A DNA stretch of 23,198 nt from Methanobacterium sp. (GTDB lineage Archaea; Methanobacteriota; Methanobacteria; Methanobacteriales; Methanobacteriaceae): NCBI GenBank assembly GCA_003158115.1, contig PMGM01000019.1, forward strand, positions 24,253-47,450, read 5' to 3'. Of this stretch, positions 22,302 to 23,198 are shown in pieces (position 1 is the first letter of the stretch; every line of letters begins with the position of its first letter). Both the position numbers and the translations under genes were made by a program. The notes under the pieces are model-generated. The model had not been told where the DNA came from and did no database searches. It saw only the letters and a program-made list of their open reading frames with translations.

Positions 22302-23108
22302 TTAATCGCCTGTATTTTGTTTACTTAAATCCTGATAATATCTATCAACATTGGAAGTTGCATTAACATAATTATAATCCAGTTGACCAGTATTATAAAG
22401 TGTTTGTAATTCTGATGAATGTGATAATTCAAACTGCCAGTATGGGCTGTGTAGATATGGGAAAATCAATCCATATACCATATATGTATAGGCAGGAATT
22501 AATCCATAGGTGTTTGTCATTATCTGGAAGTAGAGTGGAAATCCACATCCAGGATCTATAAATGGACTGTCAGTTCTAACAGTTCCATGCCATACCATTG
22601 GTATAGGACCTTTTTGTCCGTGTGCCTGTGCAAGAGTTTCAACATGATTCATCATTGATGTGTAATTATTGTAAACCACTCCATCAGACATGTATTTATA
22701 TCTACCATCGGGTACACCGAATAATGCAACTTTAAAAGAATCAAAGAAGTTTATTTGACTAAGACTTTTTGAACCTCCACCTTGAGTGTCGATATATGCA
22801 ACTTCAATAATATAAGTACCATTTTGCCCTGTAGAACTGGTTGTATTAAGATCCTGTTCATAACTACGATAGTTGGAACTTCCAGCAAAATGTACAACCA
22901 ATGCACATTGGGAACCCCTTTCCTGAGCATATTGAGCTAATAGCACAGAGTGTGGATGACCCGGATACATATCAGGATTTTCAACCTTAACAAATGAAAG
23001 TCTGCCTAATGGTTGTATTGGCCCATTGGAAACTGTAATATATGAATAACATATTATCAGGGCCAGAATTGCAATTGCAATCAATCCATAAAGTCTTGTT
23101 CTGTTCAT
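22302..23108 (-). CDS. Exported or membrane-anchored unknown protein (268 aa)
   Basis: I do not recognise this family. An N-terminal anchor (residues 5-25, YGLIAIAILALIICYSYITV) is followed by an extracellular domain rich in Tyr, Asn, Ser, Thr and Gly with several N-glycosylation sequons (NTTS, NGTY, NYTS, NATS). Possible functional positions are HPHSVLLAQYAQ near 51-62, ALVVHFAGSSNYRSYEQ near 69-85, a segment around HGTVRTDSPFID and PGCGFPLYFQ, and only three cysteines in all. GGAGA six bases upstream supports the start. The neighbouring gene in the same direction is the exported PIG-L protein, so a surface role is plausible. The last 90 bases of the window are its AT-rich promoter region. 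Confidence 0.75.
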   Translation of the reverse strand: MNRTRLYGLIAIAILALIICYSYITVSNGPIQPLGRLSFVKVENPDMYPGHPHSVLLAQYAQERGSQCALVVHFAGSSNYRSYEQDLNTTSSTGQNGTYIIEVAYIDTQGGGSKSLSQINFFDSFKVALFGVPDGRYKYMSDGVVYNNYTSMMNHVETLAQAHGQKGPIPMVWHGTVRTDSPFIDPGCGFPLYFQIMTNTYGLIPAYTYMVYGLIFPYLHSPYWQFELSHSSELQTLYNTGQLDYNYVNATSNVDRYYQDLSKQNTGD

Positions 23109-23198
23109 TCTTTCTCCATTATAAAAACTTGATTTAATGGGGTATGTTTAATATTTAACATACATTAATATTTGCATTATCTTATAGTAATTGATTTA

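Noticed and set aside
1..23198. CRISPR arrays, tRNA or rRNA genes, insertion sequences or integrase genes
   Set aside because: Looked for on both strands; no regularly spaced repeats of 25-40 bp, no clover-leaf sequence, no transposase or integrase motif seen.

Overview
The window looks like chromosomal DNA from a methanogenic archaeon of the Methanobacteriales, most likely a Methanobacterium or close relative. The evidence is strongly AT-rich DNA, archaeal Shine-Dalgarno sites (GGAGG, GGTGATC), TATA-type promoters, methanol:coenzyme M methyltransferase genes (mtaB, mtaA), and families typical of this order (DUF4013, SpoIIM/DUF95, PIG-L, BPL_N, undecaprenyl-carrier phosphatases). There is no rRNA, tRNA, CRISPR array or intact mobile element.

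Layout. 1-2.7 kb is a methanol-use locus: the 5' half of mtaB (minus strand, running off the left edge), an unknown gene, then mtaA. The mtaB start region carries a 31-bp tandem duplication that creates a 9-codon leader cistron stopping one base before the mtaB start. 2.8-3.6 kb is a decayed gene with two NTF2/SnoaL-like domains. 3.7-8.6 kb holds two DUF4013 membrane paralogues that share a 17-bp promoter motif, a 45-residue small gene, a VOC protein, an SGNH hydrolase, a SpoIIM-family membrane protein and a small hypothetical. 9-13.5 kb holds an EEP-family nuclease or phosphatase, a TMEM175-type channel, two small unknown genes (one of only 59 residues), a TIM-barrel glycoside-hydrolase-like protein and a BPL_N amidotransferase-like protein whose membrane anchor has no usable start codon.

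13.8-16.4 kb is a minus-strand cluster: a winged-helix regulator with a four-helix membrane partner, then PAP2 phosphatase, DedA protein and a small membrane gene broken by one base. 16.8-17.2 kb is a broken response regulator. 17.7-19.2 kb is a glutamate decarboxylase. 19.3-19.5 kb is the C-terminal remnant of an Ig-like surface protein. 19.7-20.6 kb is an UppP/BacA-type undecaprenyl-diphosphatase with an unusual active-site loop. 20.7-23.1 kb encodes an exported PIG-L deacetylase and an exported unknown protein.

How it fits together. MtaB and MtaA (with MtaC, presumably just outside the window) move the methyl group of methanol to coenzyme M. PAP2, DedA and UppP form a plausible lipid-carrier recycling set for pseudomurein or surface glycans, and the exported PIG-L protein may act on the same polymers. 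The rest is accessory sequence with many decayed genes. Several breaks are single-base changes, some in A/T runs, so real decay and base-calling error both have to be considered. All family calls are by eye; no database search was run.
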